Positions 60,601-64,000 of a stretch of 64,000 nt of DNA are shown piece by piece; the stretch's first letter is position 1, and the number at the start of each line of letters is the position of its first letter. The DNA lies in assembly GCA_015501595.1 (NCBI GenBank), contig JADNRX010000167.1, positions 49,243-113,242 of the forward strand. Reading direction: 5' to 3'. The position numbers were made by a program, and so were the translations under genes. The notes beneath the pieces were generated by a model. It worked only from the letters and a program-made list of their open reading frames with translations. It was not told where the DNA came from and did not search any database. Origin of the DNA: Hymenopellis radicata. Lineage: Eukaryota; Basidiomycota; Agaricomycetes; Agaricales; Physalacriaceae.

Positions 60601-62429
60601 TCGCAACGCGAGAGTCTGATGATGGTTCACAATCTCGCTCGGTCGTTATTACTAATTATCGACGATATCTTGGATATCTCAAAGAGTGCGCGATTACTCC
60701 GCCATCGACTCCAAATTGTTGGTTGATCATTTGTTTCCAGTCGAAGCTGGTCGCATGACCATGGAAGCAGCGTCATTTTCTCTGCGCCATACCGTTTTCG
60801 GAATGCTCAAGACACTCGTCGCCCGTGCCTCCCAATCACAACTCGACCTCACCATTGATATACCACCCGACATTCCTGACCACCTGATTGGTGATTCATT
60901 GCGTCTCCGACAGGTGATAACAAACTTGGTTGGCAATGCCATCAAGTTCACACCGTCAAAGACGACATGTAAAGGCCAAGTGGCGCTGTTGGCGCGTCTT
61001 GTGGCACAGGACGATCAAAACGTTACACTAGAATTCTGTGTACGCGATACTGGAATCGGTATAGCGAAGGCAAAACTCAATATGATATTCGATACGTTCT
61101 GTCAAGCTGACGGTTCCACTACGAGGGTGAGTTGCTGCCGTCGTGTATACTCTTCCGTCTATATTAATATCGTGTCAGGAATATGGCGGTACTGGCCTCG
61201 GGCTATCGATCTCAAAACGCTGGTTGCCCTGATGCAAGGCAATATGTGGGTTGAAAGTGAGGTACAGAAGGGAAGTAGCTTCTATTTCACAATCAACACA
61301 AGGATCAGCCATGTCGCAATGGAAAGCGTAATGGCGAAGATGGCCGCGTATCAAAATCGGACAATCTTGTTCGTTGATACACTGGGAGACTCTACTGGGG
61401 TCGTGGATCGCATCGAGGAATTGGGATTAAAGGCACATAAAATTCACGATCTTGCGGAGGTCGCAAATGGCGACACTTGTCCGCACATAGATACCGTTGT
61501 TGTTGACTCTTTGGGTGATGTAAGTGTGGACTTTTAATCTTGGGTGAGAGACTCATTTCCACCAGGTGTCGCGGATACGTGAATTTGAACATTTCCGCTT
61601 CGTTCCTGTGGTGCTTCTTGCGCCATCTTTCGCACAGTTGAATTGTGGGTCCGCAACTCCCTTACTGGGTTATAACTACTTATCTGGTTCCATCAGTGAA
61701 ATGGTGTTTGGACAATAGTATAGCGTCACCGCTTACTACGCCTGTCACCGCTCAGGACCTTTCCGTCGTTCTGATTTCTGCGCTCGAGGCTAACACCGTT
61801 AATGCGGTAGTCGTTCCGAACGATGTCACGTTCAACATTCTATTGGCTGAAGACAATTTGGTCAATCAGAAATTGGCCGTGAAGATTCTGGAAAAGTATG
61901 GACACTCCGTAGAGATTGCAGAAAATGGCAGTCTCGCTGTCGATGCTTTCAAGACGAGAGTGCTACAGAACAAACCGTTCGATGTTATTCTTGTAAGTCT
62001 GGTTACACTGCATGTGAATATGTCTTAATTTTGTTCAGATGGACGTGTCAATGCCTTTCATGGGAGGCATGGAGGCGACCGAATTAATTCGATCGTGGGA
62101 GCTACAGACAGGTTTAGAGAGAATCCCGATAATAGCTCTCACGGCTCATGCTAGTGAGTTCCGCACACAACTAAACCGACCATTCACTAACCTCGAAACA
62201 GTGATTGGCGACCGAGAAAGATGCCTGCAGGCAGGAATGGACGATCACATCACGAGTACGTGCGCCTTGTTAACATGAATCCCTCACTTCTTACACTTGT
62301 ATTTTAGAACCCCTCCGTCGAGGCGATCTCCTCAATGCTATACACAAACTTGCATCTGAGACGCTCGCGAAGCGGAAGATGCTGCGTCGATCAAGAGATA
62401 GAGACTTTTCAGAACCTCTCCTCCCATAA
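57647..62429 (+). CDS. NIK1: Group III hybrid histidine kinase (Nik1/Os-1), broken by three one-base losses
   Basis: Soluble osmosensing kinase upstream of the Hog1 pathway and target of phenylpyrrole and dicarboximide fungicides. It starts [20 protein letters not shown]. Seven HAMP units follow at about 58240-60460, each with a linker such as [12 protein letters not shown]. Then the phosphoacceptor domain [20 protein letters not shown] (His, split by an intron near 60495), the ATPase domain ([40 protein letters not shown]), and the receiver ([17 protein letters not shown], phosphoacceptor Asp in [33 protein letters not shown]), ending DFSEPLLP. Frame breaks lie near 59982 (HAMP6), 60347 (HAMP7) and 61220 (ATP lid), each repaired by one extra base. 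No intron explains them. Confidence 0.9.
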
Positions 62430-62653
62430 TCCGACGTCTGATATCCTCTGTACTTTGGTATACCCTCCTCACCTATTCCCATACGTACTACTTAGCTGTA
62501 ACATATTCTCTTGCTATGGACCTGGACCTGTACTTTTACTTGTATAATTGTATCACACATTGCATACTATGTTTTCGATGTCATATAATCGTATTTAATT
62601 TCTCTGCTGTGTATTCATTTGTTACACGCCGTCGTCGCCAATATTTTTACTGA

Positions 62654-63193
62654 CTACGCAGCTTGAGGTACAATGCTCTTGACCTTTTCAACGATTTCCG
62701 CATTGATCTCGTCCTTTTTCAAGTCAGCCCTCCCCTCCAGGACAAGCTCCATCAGTTCAGAGAGCTCTCCTGGAAGGTGTGTAATATCTCCCACAGGTTC
62801 CTTCAACTCTTTCTTCTCGCTATCGTACCCATAAACAGCAAACTGGTGCATGTCCACTGCGCCTGGAGTTCCGAGGCGGACGCGATCAATGGGGCGCGAA
62901 GTCATCGGGTGCTTGACACGCCACGTATGCGCAAATGAGTCGGGCAAGGGCAGCGCTTTGGCTTGCTCCGCCAGCGACATGATTGCATCATAGTCCTCTG
63001 AAGAGAGAACGACGACTTCGCCAGAGGCGGTGATGGCGACCTTGTCCGTGAATACAGCAAGAGTCAGAGAGTTCTGTATAGCTGGCATATCGCGCATCGC
63101 GAGGAGCGCTAGTGAGGCGTATGTGGGGCTGTACGTGGATGGGGAGGGATGCGCATGAGCGCGAGATTTCCAGGTAGACGGCGCAGAAGCCAT
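62654..63193 (-). CDS. Conserved-looking single-exon protein of unknown function
   Basis: Intact 179-codon frame. The first ATG is at 63193 (MASAPSTWKSRAHAHPSPST); the same frame runs a little further upstream without an ATG. The protein shows mixed alpha/beta composition: LALLAMRDMPAIQNSLTLAV, DKVAITASGEVVVLSSEDYD and AIMSLAEQAKALPLPDSF, an inner region VRLGTPGAVDMHQFAVYGYD, and an acidic C-terminal helix (ELVLEGRADLKKDEINAEIV) ending SIVPQAA. No signal peptide or membrane span. I do not recognise the family. It converges with NIK1 (224 bp between stops). Confidence 0.7.
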   Translation of the reverse strand: MASAPSTWKSRAHAHPSPSTYSPTYASLALLAMRDMPAIQNSLTLAVFTDKVAITASGEVVVLSSEDYDAIMSLAEQAKALPLPDSFAHTWRVKHPMTSRPIDRVRLGTPGAVDMHQFAVYGYDSEKKELKEPVGDITHLPGELSELMELVLEGRADLKKDEINAEIVEKVKSIVPQAA

Positions 63194-63548
63194 GGTCAAT
63201 GAGGACAAGAGCTGGGTGCGGTTGTAGTAGATGTAGACTGATAGCGATCCGGCAAGGAGCAGAAGAGGATGGCTTTAAGGCAGACAGCATTCGTTGTCGC
63301 AGTTGCTGAATGACTCTTTATCACCGGCACTGCACGCGTATCCAAGCAGTAGCATATGGCTACAACTCTGTCATAGCTGTATCACAGGGCGTTGGGAGGC
63401 TCCGTCCACATGCAACACAGCAGAATTTGGGTGTCCTTTGCCATAGGTGAACTCAAACTTGAGCAGCGTTTGAACGAGTAATTCGGACTTGATAGTCGTG
63501 GGAACCTTTTACTATTTTCAGTTTTCGCGTACCAATCACCGTACCAAT
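63194..63548. other. Divergent intergenic region
   Basis: 355 bp between the unknown gene (minus) and the CCT2 fragment (plus), presumably holding both promoters. No ORF or RNA recognised. Confidence 0.4.
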
Positions 63549-63764
63549 ATGTCGATGCAGATTTTTGGCGACCAGGTGCGCTCTATCCAATGCAATGGGA
63601 CGCGACTGACCATGGATATAGGCCACAGAGGAAAAGGCGGAAAATGCACGCTCTCCTCATTCGTCGGCGCCCTCGCACTTGGAGATCTCGTCAAATCCAC
63701 GCTGGGACCCAAGGGAATGAACAAAATCCTCCAATCCGCATCGACGGGCGACATCAATGTTTGA
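63549..63764 (+). pseudogene. CCT2: 5' fragment of CCT2 (TCP-1 beta chaperonin subunit) with frameshift and lost 3' end
   Basis: Exon 1 (63549-63575) encodes MSMQIFGDQ; a 46-bp GT-AG intron (63576-63621) leads to [10 protein letters not shown]. One base is missing at about 63650, after which the beta-subunit sequence continues as [20 protein letters not shown] then [21 protein letters not shown] follows directly, and no CCT sequence is recognisable to the window end: the expected TNDGATIL block is absent. Either this is a truncated duplicate, or a long unrecognised intron begins at 63762 (AAT|GTTTGA) and the gene continues beyond the window. With the frameshift, the pseudogene reading is favoured. 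Confidence 0.65.
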
Positions 63765-64000
63765 CGCGGGAGGGAAACCCGGAACAACCACCCAGGAGCA
63801 ATGCTCCTCAGAGCGAAGCTCGCGTCCGGATGACTGAACCGCGTCACGGACAACCCCACAAGGAGCTTTGCGATTGGGACTACCGCTTCTACAACTTGAA
63901 AGAACATGTCATTTAAATATCCAAACAATCTACGTCCTCACTAAGGTTGTTAGTACGTGCGGTAAACTCTGAAAACTTCGAGGCCCAGGCTCTAGAAAGT

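Overview
This window is nuclear DNA from a filamentous basidiomycete, most likely an Agaricomycete. The evidence is small introns (mostly about 45-60 bp), densely packed genes on both strands, and lineage-typical families: a DUF6593 protein, a decayed DUF6534-like membrane protein, a WRCWVLYGG-type multispan membrane protein, an HxD kinase-like protein, and a MULE-type transposase. I see no rRNA, tRNA or CRISPR.

Layout. 0-10 kb: the 5' part of a class V myosin (-), ARP5 (+), a Sec4/Rab8-type GTPase (-) and a GH3 beta-glucosidase with a PA14 insert (-). 10-14.8 kb is gene-poor, with one multispan membrane protein (+) and a decayed DUF6534-like relic (-). 14.8-24 kb: MCM6 (-), SURF6/RRP14 (-), a UPF0538 protein (+), RPB7 (-) and a DHX35-type helicase (+). 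24-27 kb: a hypothetical protein and a kinase-like gene (both -). 27.5-45 kb is housekeeping: a CLIP-170 homologue (-), Spg1/Tem1 GTPase (-), ATG7 (-), SCO1 (+), RPN10 (-), Ctk2-type cyclin (-), VPS2 (+), EBP2 (-) and COG4 (-). 44.94-48.28 kb is a complete-looking Mutator-like element whose 8-bp target duplication lies 47 bp upstream of the COG4 start codon. 49-56 kb is accessory: a secreted Ser-rich protein (+), a DUF6593 protein (+) and a Zn2Cys6 transcription factor (-). 57.6-62.4 kb is a group III (Nik1/Os-1) hybrid histidine kinase (+), followed by an unidentified 179-codon gene (-) and a broken 5' fragment of CCT2 (+).

The genes do not form a pathway cluster. Their arrangement is notable: several divergent pairs share only 45-106 bp between start codons (myosin V/ARP5, SURF6/UPF0538, RPB7/DHX35, ATG7/SCO1, CTK2/VPS2), so very short bidirectional promoters are the rule here.

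Points that deserve attention: (i) the MULE with 48-bp terminal inverted repeats and an 8-bp target-site duplication; (ii) three single-base deletions in conserved parts of NIK1; (iii) similar one-base losses in VPS2, the CCT2 fragment and perhaps the kinase-like gene, which raise either decay or consensus-sequence error; (iv) two GC-AG first introns in nearby genes (SCO1, VPS2). Coordinates for multi-exon genes run from start to stop codon and include introns. Exon joins were read by eye.
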